Assembly (NCBI RefSeq): GCF_000178155.2
Contig: NZ_ADKM02000032.1
Span: forward strand, 1-63,601
Direction of reading: 5' to 3'
DNA from: Hominimerdicola alba 8
GTDB lineage: Bacteria; Bacillota; Clostridia; Oscillospirales; Ruminococcaceae
Length of the DNA: 63,601 nucleotides
Shown here: piece after piece, positions 50,065 to 58,567 of the stretch
How positions within the stretch are numbered: position 1 is the first letter of the stretch
Layout of the letters: each line of letters starts with the position of its first letter
Position numbers and translations under genes: made by a program
Notes under the pieces: model-generated
Seen by the model: the letters and a program-made list of their open reading frames with translations, nothing else
What the model was told of the DNA's origin: nothing
The model's database searches: none

Positions 50065-51255
50065 TCACAAAAATGTTAATATCACTTGTGACCTGTTTAT
50101 GCGCTCTTTCTCCATGAACTCTTCAACCTCTTCTTTAGCGTCCTGCGGTATCGTTACATATATCACTCCCGCCGAAAGTTCCCCCTTGCTGAGGTATTCT
50201 CTGAGAGTCGTCAAGCCCTCTGTTCTCAGGTAAGCCTGGTATCCGATATTTTCGAGTTTGGCGTACAGCAGTCTGTATATCTCGCATATATCGCAGACAG
50301 TGCCGTCAGCGCTTTCTGTCTTCGGTATCAGCAGTATCATTTCTTTCGGGATATCCTCCTGTGCGGCGAAACTGTCTATCAGCGCGATACTGCCGTCATT
50401 CGGATCTGTCTTTACCGCAATATATCCGTCGAAAGTGCCGCTGTCATATCCGAGTATCTCTGCGCCGCTGTTTTCAAGAATGGCTTTAAGTTTAAGTTTT
50501 TCAGCTTCAAAGTCAGGCGCAGGTGATGCTTCGTCTGTTTTATCGGACTGTGAACTCTCAGCCATTGAATTTTCAGCATGTGATGATGCTTCGCGTGAAC
50601 TGTCCTTGTCCGCAGTACTTGAACTTTCAGCCTTGCTTGAAGTGTCATTTCTGCTTGAAGTGTCTGCTTTGCTTGAAGTATCGGCTTTGCTTGAAGTATC
50701 GCTCCTTCTTGATGTTTCATCTCTGCCCGAAGATACATCAGTCCTTTTTGATGTATCGCCCGACGGTATGTCCGCAGACGGCTCGTCAGTCTTCGGTGCT
50801 TCCGTCACCGCATGTGAAGTCACTCTCGATGAACTTTCAGCCCTGCCCGATACTCCCGCTGAACTTTCCCGTACAACGGACGGACTGTCGGGCGGTGCAG
50901 CTGCCGCCTTGCTTGTGCTTTCCTCTGTTACCGCGTGGCTGTCCTTGTCGGGGGCTGTTGTTTCGGCAGGCACACTATAAATTTCTTCCCGCTCTATCTC
51001 CGGATCCGAACTTTCCTCCGATGTGATGACCGCACTTTCTTCATGCGGGGCAGGTTCGGGCAGGCGTGAGCGTGTCAGCCAGCTGACAGAACCCACAGCT
51101 ATGACCGCCGCCGCCACAGCCGCCGCCGCCGCACCGATGTGTCTGCGTCTTAGCTTTGCCTTGCCGCCCGAAAGTATCTCGTCAGCGGTCAGACCAAGTA
51201 TTTTGTCATCAGCCGTCAGCCCGACGGCTTTTCTGATGAGTTCCTTTTCGGTCAT
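50065..51255 (-). CDS. transmembrane putative anti-sigma partner
   Basis: A 396-residue protein. The N-terminal 40 residues are cytoplasmic (MTEKELIRKAVGLTADDKIL). One Ala-rich membrane helix (about 42-62) follows, then a roughly 170-residue Ser/Thr/Asp-rich low-complexity stalk with SSKADTSSKADTSSRND-type repeats. A folded extracytoplasmic domain lies at about 265-396. The gene overlaps the upstream ECF sigma gene by 4 nt, the classic sigma/anti-sigma arrangement, though no zinc anti-sigma motif is visible. Its last 40 residues (VEEFMEKERINRSQV) resemble a segment of the neighbouring dockerin protein (LEEFMSRKMIDRSSV). A sensor role is inferred. Confidence 0.75.
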   Translation of the reverse strand: MTEKELIRKAVGLTADDKILGLTADEILSGGKAKLRRRHIGAAAAAVAAAVIAVGSVSWLTRSRLPEPAPHEESAVITSEESSDPEIEREEIYSVPAETTAPDKDSHAVTEESTSKAAAAPPDSPSVVRESSAGVSGRAESSSRVTSHAVTEAPKTDEPSADIPSGDTSKRTDVSSGRDETSRRSDTSSKADTSSKADTSSRNDTSSKAESSSTADKDSSREASSHAENSMAESSQSDKTDEASPAPDFEAEKLKLKAILENSGAEILGYDSGTFDGYIAVKTDPNDGSIALIDSFAAQEDIPKEMILLIPKTESADGTVCDICEIYRLLYAKLENIGYQAYLRTEGLTTLREYLSKGELSAGVIYVTIPQDAKEEVEEFMEKERINRSQVILTFL

Positions 51256-51785
51256 TGCCCGTTCTCCTTTCTGTAAAGTCGTCTGAGATGTTCTGTCGTT
51301 CGGTAGATGTGTCCCTTTACCGCGCTCTCGCTCATCTCCATGACCTCTGCGATATCTCTGATGGTCATACTTCGGTAGTAGTACATGAATATTATCATCT
51401 GCGTGACAGGCGGCTTTTTGCCTATCTCTTTGTTTATGCGCTCTATCAGCTGACGGTCTGCGGCTATATCCTCGATATCTGTGTCATCGGGGAGGTCTGC
51501 CTGCCCTCCCTCTTCCTCATCGCGGCTCAGCGATATCTGCGCCCGCAGACGCTTTGCCAGCGGGTAGTACTTCGCAAGTGTGCGCTTTGCTATCAGTATC
51601 ACGAAGGCTTCAGGCTCTTCAATGGGCGCACCGCGCTTCACTATGGCGTTGTACACATTTATAAAAGTGGTCTGATATATGTCATCGATGTCGCTGATGG
51701 AAAGGCACTTCGCCGTGATGTATCGGAAAGCGCTCTCGCGGGTGGCATCGTATATCTCTTCAAACAGCTGTTTGGGTTCGGTCAT
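51252..51785 (-). CDS. ECF-type RNA polymerase sigma factor
   Basis: A 177-residue sigma-70 family protein. Region 2 is FEEIYDATRESAFRYITAK, with LSISDIDDIYQTTFINVYN; region 4 has the helix-turn-helix MTIRDIAEVMEMSESAVKGH. Length and layout are standard for ECF factors. It is translationally coupled to the membrane protein downstream, which is likely its regulator. Targets are unknown, but flanking dockerin-bearing surface proteins on both sides make them candidates. An acidic spacer (SRDEEEGGQADLPDDTDIED) lies between the two regions. Confidence 0.92.
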   Translation of the reverse strand: MTEPKQLFEEIYDATRESAFRYITAKCLSISDIDDIYQTTFINVYNAIVKRGAPIEEPEAFVILIAKRTLAKYYPLAKRLRAQISLSRDEEEGGQADLPDDTDIEDIAADRQLIERINKEIGKKPPVTQMIIFMYYYRSMTIRDIAEVMEMSESAVKGHIYRTTEHLRRLYRKENGQ

Positions 51786-51883
51786 GACTCTCCCCCCCTT
51801 TATGTAAGTAATGGCAAAATGTTAGCAAAAAGTTATTAGTCAAAAAATAAAATTTTGTGAAGAAAATTTTAATTCTAAACCTA

Positions 51884-51912
51884 TTGACAAATATTAAGAA
51901 AGGGTGTATAAT
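51884..51912 (+). promoter_or_regulatory. consensus promoter of LRR-dockerin gene
   Basis: TTGACA (51884-51889), a 17-bp spacer and TATAAT (51907-51912): full sigma-A consensus. It gives an AT-rich leader of about 155 nt (51920-52074) with a TATATATA motif repeated near 51940 and 52010. It argues that the LRR gene does not depend on the ECF factor. Confidence 0.88.
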
Positions 51913-52074
51913 TTACACATAGAAAGCAATATATGTAAGTTATATATATATCAAAAGAATTAACAAAGAAGTTATTTGGATAATGCCTTGTTTGAAAGCT
52001 GTTCTTGATATATATATTAAAAATGCAATACGAAAAGTTTCGTGGTCATCAAATTATTAAGAGGAGGAAGATTT

Positions 52075-54045
52075 ATGAACAAAAGGATAATATCAGGTAT
52101 TCTCGCATTGGTATTCGTTTTCGGCGGTGCGGCACTGCCCGAAACTGCATCTGCTGTCAGGTCTTGCGTATCTGCAAGTGCAGATGAAAATTCAGATTTC
52201 GATTATATCCGTTCAAGCAGGACGAGTGTTATGATAACAAAGTACAAAGGCAGTTCTGCCAATGTTGTCATACCCTCCGAGATAGACGGCGTACCTGTCA
52301 CAAGTATAGGCATGTATGCTTTCAGCAGTAATACCGACATAACCAGCGTCACCATACCCGCAGGTGTCACCAGTATCGAGTCCAACGCTTTCTCGTACTG
52401 CTACAGCCTCAGGAGCATCAGCATACCTGACACTGTCACTTTCATCGGCAGTTATGCTTTCTGCTACTGCTCGTCACTTACAAGCGTTGACATACCGTCA
52501 AGTGTCACAGGCATCGACTACGGCGCGTTCATCTACTGCTCCGCACTCGATAAGATAAACATACCATCTAATGTCACCGATTTCGGCGGCAAGGTGTTTG
52601 ACGGTACAAAATGGATGACCGCTCAGCAGGCTAAAAACCCCCTCGTTGTGCTTAACGGCGTTGTTATAAACGGTCAGAAGTGCAAAGGCAAGGTCGTTAT
52701 ACCGAACGGTGTCAAGGTCATAGGCGACAGCGTTTTTGAAAGATGTACCGATATCACCGAAGTAAGCATGCCTAACAGCCTGACCACCATAGGTTCTTTC
52801 GCATTCGGCTGCTGTCACGGTCTTAAGAGCGTCAATATACCCGGCAGTGTCACAACCATCGACTATGACGCTTTCAAGAGCTGTGACAACCTCGAAAATA
52901 TCACCATACCCAAGAGCGTTTCATATATCGGCGGCGATGCTTTCTTCGGTACAAAGTGGCTTGAAAAGAAAGTGGCTGAGTACCCTGTTGTAATGGTCAA
53001 CAACATGGTCATCGACGGCAAGAATGCTTCGGGTCATGTTGATATACCCTACGGCGCGACTCTCATCTGCGAGAATGCTTTTGCAGGCAACAGCATGGTC
53101 ACGGGTGTCAGGATACCCGATACTGTAAAGACCATCGGCAAGCGCGCTTTCTACTTTGCTTCGGGTCTGCACGATATGACTATACCATACAGCGTCACCA
53201 CCATCGGTGATGAAGCGTTCAACTCCTGCACCAGCATGAAGACTGTCGAGATACCCGACAGTGTTGAAAAAATAGGCGATATGGCATTCACCTGCTGTTC
53301 GGCTCTTGAAGAAGTGACCATACCAGGCAGTATCAAAGAGATACCCATGTATGCGTTCAACAAGTGCAGCAGTTTGAAGAGCCTCACTTTGATGGAGGGC
53401 GTTGATACCATCAGTGTTTACGCTTTTTCGGAATGCTCCGCACTGACCGAGATAAACTTCCCGAAGAGCCTTACGACCATTGCTTATTACGCATTCTACA
53501 GAGCGGGCAGCCTGCATGCTGTGACTCTTCCTGAGAATGTTTCCGCAGTGGGTTCATACGCTTTTGCTGAATGCCCCACTCTGACCGAACTGACTCTGCT
53601 TTCGGAAAAGATAGGCTTCGGTACAAGGGCGTTCGATTTCAACCAGCCGGATATCAAGCCGATATTCACCATTTACGGTTATGAGGGTTCATATGCTGAA
53701 AAACTCGCCAAGAAGAGCGACATAGCTTTCGTAGCTATCGACCGTCAGCCCGAACCTGAACCTGAGCCTGATATTCCCGTTGTCCCCGATGAACCTGACG
53801 ACACCGATGATGTCACCACAGGCGATGCTGACACCACCGAACCTCCCGCAGCGAAGGAAAAGGGCGATATGAACGGCGACGGCAAGCTGAACGTTTCCGA
53901 TGTTTCCAAGCTGGCAGCCCATATCAAGGGCATAAAGCCGCTGGGCGAGGATATCGATGCAGATATCAACGGCGACGGCAAGATCAATGTCACCGACCTT
54001 TCAAAGGTGGCAGCCCATGTAAAGGGCATCAAAAAATTGAATTAA
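52075..54045 (+). CDS. BspA-like leucine-rich-repeat surface protein with dockerin
   Basis: 656 residues. A signal peptide (ISGILALVFVFGGAALPETA, cleavage after ASA) is followed by about 15 BspA/TpLRR-type repeats (LRR_5) of 23 residues. Examples are SITTIGDEAFNSC-like units such as VTTIGDEAFNSCTSMKTVEI. An acidic Pro-rich linker (EPEPEPDIPVVPDEPDDTDD) leads to a C-terminal type I dockerin (GDMNGDGKLNVSDVSKLA; DINGDGKINVTDLSKVA). BspA repeats usually mediate adhesion. ATG 52075 has GAGGAGGAAG upstream. It is expected to attach to the cohesin scaffold and present the LRR rod at the cell surface. Confidence 0.93.
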   Translation: MNKRIISGILALVFVFGGAALPETASAVRSCVSASADENSDFDYIRSSRTSVMITKYKGSSANVVIPSEIDGVPVTSIGMYAFSSNTDITSVTIPAGVTSIESNAFSYCYSLRSISIPDTVTFIGSYAFCYCSSLTSVDIPSSVTGIDYGAFIYCSALDKINIPSNVTDFGGKVFDGTKWMTAQQAKNPLVVLNGVVINGQKCKGKVVIPNGVKVIGDSVFERCTDITEVSMPNSLTTIGSFAFGCCHGLKSVNIPGSVTTIDYDAFKSCDNLENITIPKSVSYIGGDAFFGTKWLEKKVAEYPVVMVNNMVIDGKNASGHVDIPYGATLICENAFAGNSMVTGVRIPDTVKTIGKRAFYFASGLHDMTIPYSVTTIGDEAFNSCTSMKTVEIPDSVEKIGDMAFTCCSALEEVTIPGSIKEIPMYAFNKCSSLKSLTLMEGVDTISVYAFSECSALTEINFPKSLTTIAYYAFYRAGSLHAVTLPENVSAVGSYAFAECPTLTELTLLSEKIGFGTRAFDFNQPDIKPIFTIYGYEGSYAEKLAKKSDIAFVAIDRQPEPEPEPDIPVVPDEPDDTDDVTTGDADTTEPPAAKEKGDMNGDGKLNVSDVSKLAAHIKGIKPLGEDIDADINGDGKINVTDLSKVAAHVKGIKKLN

Positions 54046-54070
54046 AGATTGTCCTCCTAAAATAACGTAT

Positions 54071-54115
54071 TGCAAGGTGCTCCCTGTCGGCAACGGCAGG
54101 GGGCGTCTTGCGTTT
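54071..54115 (+). terminator. terminator after LRR-dockerin gene
   Basis: CCCTGTCG pairs with CGGCAGGG over a GCAA-type tetraloop, extended outward by GCAAG/CTTGC, then TTTT. Confidence 0.75.
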
Positions 54116-54179
54116 TGGGAAAGCACTGTTTTTGCCTGATTTGACGAAATTTTCCGCCCGATGGGAGTGCTTTTTTTGC

Positions 54180-54208
54180 TTGCAAAATTCGTGAAGATAT
54201 GTTATAAT
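54180..54208 (+). promoter_or_regulatory. promoter of tex
   Basis: TTGCAA (54180-54185), a 17-bp spacer and TATAAT (54203-54208), about 55 bp upstream of the start codon. Confidence 0.7.
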
Positions 54209-54263
54209 AAAACTTCATAAGGATAATATCTGCTTGTAAAAACAGTAAAAGGAGAGTAAGATA

Positions 54264-56549
54264 ATGGAAATAAACAAAATGCTCGCGCAGGAATTCAGCA
54301 TAAGACAGGAACAGGTAGACAATACCGTTGCACTGCTGGACGAGGGCATGACTATACCTTTCGTTGCGCGTTACCGTAAAGAAGAAACAGGTTCGCTGGA
54401 CGACCAGGTAATTCGTGAACTGTTCGACAGACTGACCTATCTGCGCAATCTCGAAAAGCGTAAGGAAGAAGTTTCAAACACCATCACCGAACAGGGCAAG
54501 ATGACAGATGATATAGCCGCCGCCATCGAAAAAGCTGTTACACTGGTGGAGGTAGAAGATATATACAGACCCTACAAGCCAAAGAGAAAGACCCGCGCTT
54601 CGGTTGCGAGGGAGAAGGGTCTTGAACCGCTGGCTGAACTTATCATGGCTCAGGCTGAAAATACCGACCCCAACGCCGAAGCTGAGGCTTTCATCAGCGA
54701 AGAAAAGGGCGTTGAAGATGCCGCCGCCGCTGTACAGGGCGCTATGGATATAATCGCGGAAGATGTTTCCGATAACGCAGAACTGAGAAAGAAACTGCGT
54801 GAAGCCTATAACAAGTCGGGCAAGATATCTTCTTCTGCCGCCGCTGAAGACGCAGATGTGGTGTACAAGAATTACTTCGAGTACAGCGAGGGCGTGGAGA
54901 AGACCGCAGGTCACCGTGTACTGGCACTGGACAGAGGTGAGAAGGAGGGCGCGCTGAAAGTCAGCATAAGCGTCCCCGAAGGTATGGGCGAAGAGATATG
55001 CAAGGCGCAGTATGTGCAGAATGACTCTGCCTGCGGCAAACTGGTCGCGGCGGCGTGTGAGGACAGCTTCACAAGACTTATCGCCCCCAGTGTTGAGCGC
55101 GAGATAAGGGCTGAACTTTCGCAGAACGCGCAGGAAGGTGCTATAAAGGTGTTCTCCTCGAACCTGCGTCAGCTTCTCATGGCACCTCCTGTCAAGAATA
55201 CCGTCACTCTCGGTCTTGACCCGGGATATGCTCACGGCTGTAAGTGCGCAGTGGTCGATGAAACAGGCAAGGTGCTGGATACCACCATCGTTTATCTTAC
55301 CCAGAGCGAACGCCGCAGGGAAGAAGCTAAAAAACAGCTCAGCGGCATGATAAAGAAGTACAATGTCACCACCATAGCGATAGGCAACGGCACAGCTTCC
55401 CGCGAAACCGAAGAGTTCACCGCAGATATGATACGCGGCATGGAGGGCGGTGTCAGCTACATGGTGGTATCCGAAGCGGGCGCATCGGTCTACTCGGCTT
55501 CTAAGCTGGCGGCGGAAGAGTTCCCCGATTACGATGTTTCGCTGAGGTCTGCGGTGTCCATCGCAAGGCGTTTGCAGGACCCTCTGGCAGAACTGGTAAA
55601 GATCGACCCTAAGGCGATAGGTGTCGGTCAGTATCAGCATGATATGCCTAAGGCACGCATGGACGATGCCCTCAAGGGAGTTGTCGAGGACTGCGTTAAC
55701 TCGGTGGGCGTTGATGTCAATACCGCGTCATATTCACTGCTTTCATATATAGCAGGCATAAACTCGGCAGTTGCTAAGAATATCGTGCTCTACCGTGAAG
55801 AGAACGGCGCTTTCACCGACAGGAAACAGCTTCTCAAGGTAAAGAAGCTGGGCGCTAAGGCTTACGAGCAGTGTGCAGGCTTCCTGCGTGTGCCCGAAGC
55901 TAAGAATCCCTTCGATAATACAGGCATTCACCCTGAAAGCTATGCGGCGGCTAAGGCTCTGCTGGATAAGTGCGGAATAGATGAAAGTGAAGTCGGCAAC
56001 ACCGAAAAACTCACCGAAGCCATGAAAAATATTGACCTTTCAGCGCTGGCTAAAGAGCTTGACACAGGTCTGCCCACACTGACAGATATCGTCAAGGAAC
56101 TGGAAAAGCCGGGTCGTGACCCCCGTGACGAACTGCCTCCTCCCCTTATGAGAAGCGGCGATGTCATGGAACTCAAAGACCTCACACCGGGCATGGAACT
56201 GATGGGCACTGTAAGAAATGTCATCGACTTCGGCGCATTTGTTGATATCGGTGTGCATGAGGACGGTCTTGTGCATATCTCGCAGATAAGCGACAAGTTC
56301 ATCAAACACCCGCTGGAGGTCGTAAAAGTCGGTGATGTGGTAAAGGTGTGGGTGCTTGATGTAGATATGGAACGCGGCAGAGTTTCGCTGACCATGCTCG
56401 ACCCCTCAAAGCCCGCAGCACCCAAGCCCGAAAGAAAGCGCGGCGGCAAGGATAAGAAAAAACAGCAGAACAAGCGCGATAACAGGAATATCAGCGAATC
56501 GCTCGGCTCAAATCTCGGCGGCATACAGATAAGGCGCAGAAAAAGCTGA
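54264..56549 (+). CDS. tex: Tex-family S1 RNA-binding protein
   Basis: A 761-residue protein with the full Tex layout. The N-terminal helical domain has TIPFVARYRKEETGSLDD; a YqgF-like RNase H fold has LGLDPGYAHGCKCAVVDETG and IGNGTASRETE. Helix-hairpin-helix motifs follow (SYIAGINSAVAKNIVLYREE; FLRVPEAKNPFDNTGIHPE), then an S1 domain (about 645-720, GTVRNVIDFGAFVDIGVHED). A basic tail (RKRGGKDKKKQQNKRDNRN) closes it. Tex binds nucleic acids and affects transcription or RNA turnover. It is a single gene with its own promoter. Confidence 0.96.
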   Translation: MEINKMLAQEFSIRQEQVDNTVALLDEGMTIPFVARYRKEETGSLDDQVIRELFDRLTYLRNLEKRKEEVSNTITEQGKMTDDIAAAIEKAVTLVEVEDIYRPYKPKRKTRASVAREKGLEPLAELIMAQAENTDPNAEAEAFISEEKGVEDAAAAVQGAMDIIAEDVSDNAELRKKLREAYNKSGKISSSAAAEDADVVYKNYFEYSEGVEKTAGHRVLALDRGEKEGALKVSISVPEGMGEEICKAQYVQNDSACGKLVAAACEDSFTRLIAPSVEREIRAELSQNAQEGAIKVFSSNLRQLLMAPPVKNTVTLGLDPGYAHGCKCAVVDETGKVLDTTIVYLTQSERRREEAKKQLSGMIKKYNVTTIAIGNGTASRETEEFTADMIRGMEGGVSYMVVSEAGASVYSASKLAAEEFPDYDVSLRSAVSIARRLQDPLAELVKIDPKAIGVGQYQHDMPKARMDDALKGVVEDCVNSVGVDVNTASYSLLSYIAGINSAVAKNIVLYREENGAFTDRKQLLKVKKLGAKAYEQCAGFLRVPEAKNPFDNTGIHPESYAAAKALLDKCGIDESEVGNTEKLTEAMKNIDLSALAKELDTGLPTLTDIVKELEKPGRDPRDELPPPLMRSGDVMELKDLTPGMELMGTVRNVIDFGAFVDIGVHEDGLVHISQISDKFIKHPLEVVKVGDVVKVWVLDVDMERGRVSLTMLDPSKPAAPKPERKRGGKDKKKQQNKRDNRNISESLGSNLGGIQIRRRKS

Positions 56550-56591
56550 TAAACCTACAGCGCGGATATCTGTCCGTACATACATGCTTTC

Positions 56592-56613
56592 CCGCGCGCC
56601 CGTATGCGCGCGG
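56592..56613 (+). terminator. GC-rich hairpin after tex
   Basis: CCGCGCGC pairs with GCGCGCGG over a 6-nt loop about 45 bp after the tex stop. There is no strong T tract, so termination is probable but not certain. The interval up to 56720 shows nothing else. Confidence 0.55.
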
Positions 56614-56720
56614 ATAAGTGTATTTTGTTGTACTCTTTTGCGAAAATCGCTCGAAAATAAACTTAAATTTGTGTGATATGACGTTCTGTTAAAAAATTAA
56701 GATTTTTTTGTTAAAAACAG

Positions 56721-56749
56721 TTGATTTTTGCGGAGATTTGTGCTATCAT
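56721..56749 (+). promoter_or_regulatory. promoter of zinc-ribbon membrane protein gene
   Basis: TTGATT (56721-56726), a 17-bp spacer and TATCAT (56744-56749), about 60 bp before the start codon. Confidence 0.7.
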
Positions 56750-56809
56750 TATTATATGCCTCTGCGGGGGCTGTTTTTTGAGTATCTAATTGAGGGGAAT
56801 GGTTATATA

Positions 56810-57805
56810 ATGAAAACAAAAAAATGTCCGTACTGCGGCAAAGAGCTGTCGGGCGAGGCGGTGCTGTGCAAGTACTGCCATAATCTTCTTATAGATGAGG
56901 AAGGCAATATGACATCTTCTGAGGCTGATGACGGCATGACCAAAGTGTTCAGCACTTCCGGTGATGACGACAAGACCAAGCGCTTCAAGCTGCCTGACAC
57001 CGATGATGATGAAAATGGCACTGTGATCGCTGATGCGGGCGCTGATGATGTCTTTTCGGGCAGCGGCTTCGATGATTATGATGATGACGATTATCCCGAT
57101 GATGACGGATATGACTATGACACTGAGGACGATGAGAATGCTGCGAGAAAGCGCCTGTTCATCATTACGGCAGTCATAACGATATGTATACTGATAGTTG
57201 TTATCGCAGCTATACTGATAGGTATGAGGCTCTTCGGCAAAAAGGGCGGCGAAAACAAGACAAACAGCGCGGTAGCAGCACAGCCTGCTGCAAGTCAGGC
57301 GGCAGAAGAAAGTGTGGCTGAAACAGAGGAACAGTCCGAGCAGGTACAGCCTACCGAGAGCGCGGCATTGCCTGTACAGACCGAGCCGACATCGGCTGCT
57401 GAAAGTGCGGCAAACGGCGAGAGCGGCAGTGAAACAGAGTCGCAGAGCGATGTTAATACAAATTCGCAGAGGTCTGTAGATACCCCTGAGTCATCGGCGG
57501 CTGAAAGCGACAGCAGCGCAGTCAACTACGCTGACCCGAACCTTTCCAGCGCGGCAGCTGACAGCAGTTCGTCTTCACAGGCTGATGATGACAGCAGTGC
57601 GGCTGAGGTAGATATCTCTGATCTGGAAAGTGTAGTACGTGATGCAGTTGCAGGTGACATCAATGGCGAGATCACAGGCAGCCAGTTCAGAACAGAAGAT
57701 GGCGACTATGCTTACTACTACTTCTTCACAGAAAACGGCGCACATGGTTACAGTGTTGCTTACAACACCGCAACAGGCACATATATCTGCGAGCAGAACT
57801 ACTAA
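56810..57805 (+). CDS. zinc-ribbon, single-pass membrane protein
   Basis: 331 residues. A zinc ribbon at the N terminus (CPYCGKELSGEAVLCKYC) is followed by an acidic cytoplasmic stretch of 85 residues with Thr-centred motifs (GMTKVFSTS, DDKTKRFKLP, NGTVIADAG). One membrane helix (LFIITAVITICILIVVIAAI) leads to a 120-residue Ser/Glu/Ala low-complexity stalk and a small C-terminal domain (FRTEDGDYAYYYFFTENGAH). No enzyme signature. The zinc ribbon plus Thr motifs echo the N terminus of the kinase at 14050, so it might be a kinase substrate (speculative). ATG 56810 follows GAGGGG. Confidence 0.7.
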   Translation: MKTKKCPYCGKELSGEAVLCKYCHNLLIDEEGNMTSSEADDGMTKVFSTSGDDDKTKRFKLPDTDDDENGTVIADAGADDVFSGSGFDDYDDDDYPDDDGYDYDTEDDENAARKRLFIITAVITICILIVVIAAILIGMRLFGKKGGENKTNSAVAAQPAASQAAEESVAETEEQSEQVQPTESAALPVQTEPTSAAESAANGESGSETESQSDVNTNSQRSVDTPESSAAESDSSAVNYADPNLSSAAADSSSSSQADDDSSAAEVDISDLESVVRDAVAGDINGEITGSQFRTEDGDYAYYYFFTENGAHGYSVAYNTATGTYICEQNY

Positions 57806-57815
57806 TTGATAACAC

Positions 57816-57858
57816 ACAGGCAACGGCGCTGAAAAATGGGGTCGTTGTCTGTTTTTTT
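57816..57858 (+). terminator. terminator after zinc-ribbon protein gene
   Basis: ACAGGCAACG pairs with CGTTGTCTGT (one G-T wobble) over a 17-nt loop, followed by seven T residues. Confidence 0.82.
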
Positions 57859-57862
57859 GCTC

Positions 57863-57891
57863 TTGAATTGTGTGAGGAAATGTGTTATAAT
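57863..57891 (+). promoter_or_regulatory. promoter of the glnA cluster
   Basis: TTGAAT (57863-57868), a 17-bp spacer and TATAAT (57886-57891), about 45 bp before the start of the membrane protein that precedes glnA. Confidence 0.78.
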
Positions 57892-57937
57892 TGTTTTGAT
57901 ATAGGTCAAAGCAAATAAATATTGAAAGAAGAATAAG

Positions 57938-58555
57938 ATGGAAAACAAAACGCTTACTGGGAAGATAGCACTTCACCCGAAGCTGTGGGCTGCGGCGGCA
58001 GCACTGGCGGCTATGGCGTGTATAGTCAGCGGGGCGCTGGGGCTTGTTATACGGACGGAAGTTGTGATAAAAGAACTGGCTGATGCTCCCCATTACGGGC
58101 ATGTCAGCTGTCAGGCAGTAGGGCGTGACAAGGACGCAGATTTTGAACTGCGAAACACCTTCTGCCGCTTCATACCGACAGGCAAAGAGTATTACTGCCG
58201 CGTGCAGACCGCTGAGGGCGTATCGGTGTACCTGCGGACTGACAAGGACTTCGGTGAGAAACTGCCCGTGAATGCTGAGGGGCGCGCGGCTCGTTTCAGC
58301 AAAAGGGAACAGGCACAGCTGCGTGAAAATCTCGCGCTGGACGATGTATACTTCATCGATACCATATCCGACAGGCTGTACCTGCTTCGCATACTGGCAG
58401 GGGTGCTGCTGCTGGCAGATGTTGTGCTGGGCGCTTTGATGATAAAAGATAAGATATCCGCCGAGAGCAGTATATATAAGACGGCAAATATCGTTTTCTG
58501 CACACTGCCCGTAGCGGCGCTGCTGCTGGGGATACATCTGATGGGGTTCGTATAG
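57938..58555 (+). CDS. membrane protein upstream of glnA
   Basis: A 205-residue protein with an N-terminal membrane helix (LWAAAAALAAMACIVSGALG), an external domain of about 110 residues (CQAVGRDKDADFELRNTFCR) and two C-terminal helices (LLRILAGVLLLADVVLGALM; IVFCTLPVAALLLGIHLMGF). No family is recognised. It lies 12 nt before glnA, so it is co-transcribed with it. A role in ammonium or glutamine signalling is only suggested by context. Confidence 0.75.
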   Translation: MENKTLTGKIALHPKLWAAAAALAAMACIVSGALGLVIRTEVVIKELADAPHYGHVSCQAVGRDKDADFELRNTFCRFIPTGKEYYCRVQTAEGVSVYLRTDKDFGEKLPVNAEGRAARFSKREQAQLRENLALDDVYFIDTISDRLYLLRILAGVLLLADVVLGALMIKDKISAESSIYKTANIVFCTLPVAALLLGIHLMGFV

Positions 58556-58567
58556 GAGGTTACAAAA

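Noticed and set aside
54474-55640. 388-residue open frame antisense to tex
   Set aside because: Shadow of a GC-rich, codon-biased real gene; residues are Cys/His/Leu-rich in the manner of antisense frames.
58556-58567. ANTAR target hairpins in front of glnA
   Set aside because: The gap between the membrane gene and glnA is only 12 nt, too short for the dual-hairpin antitermination site.
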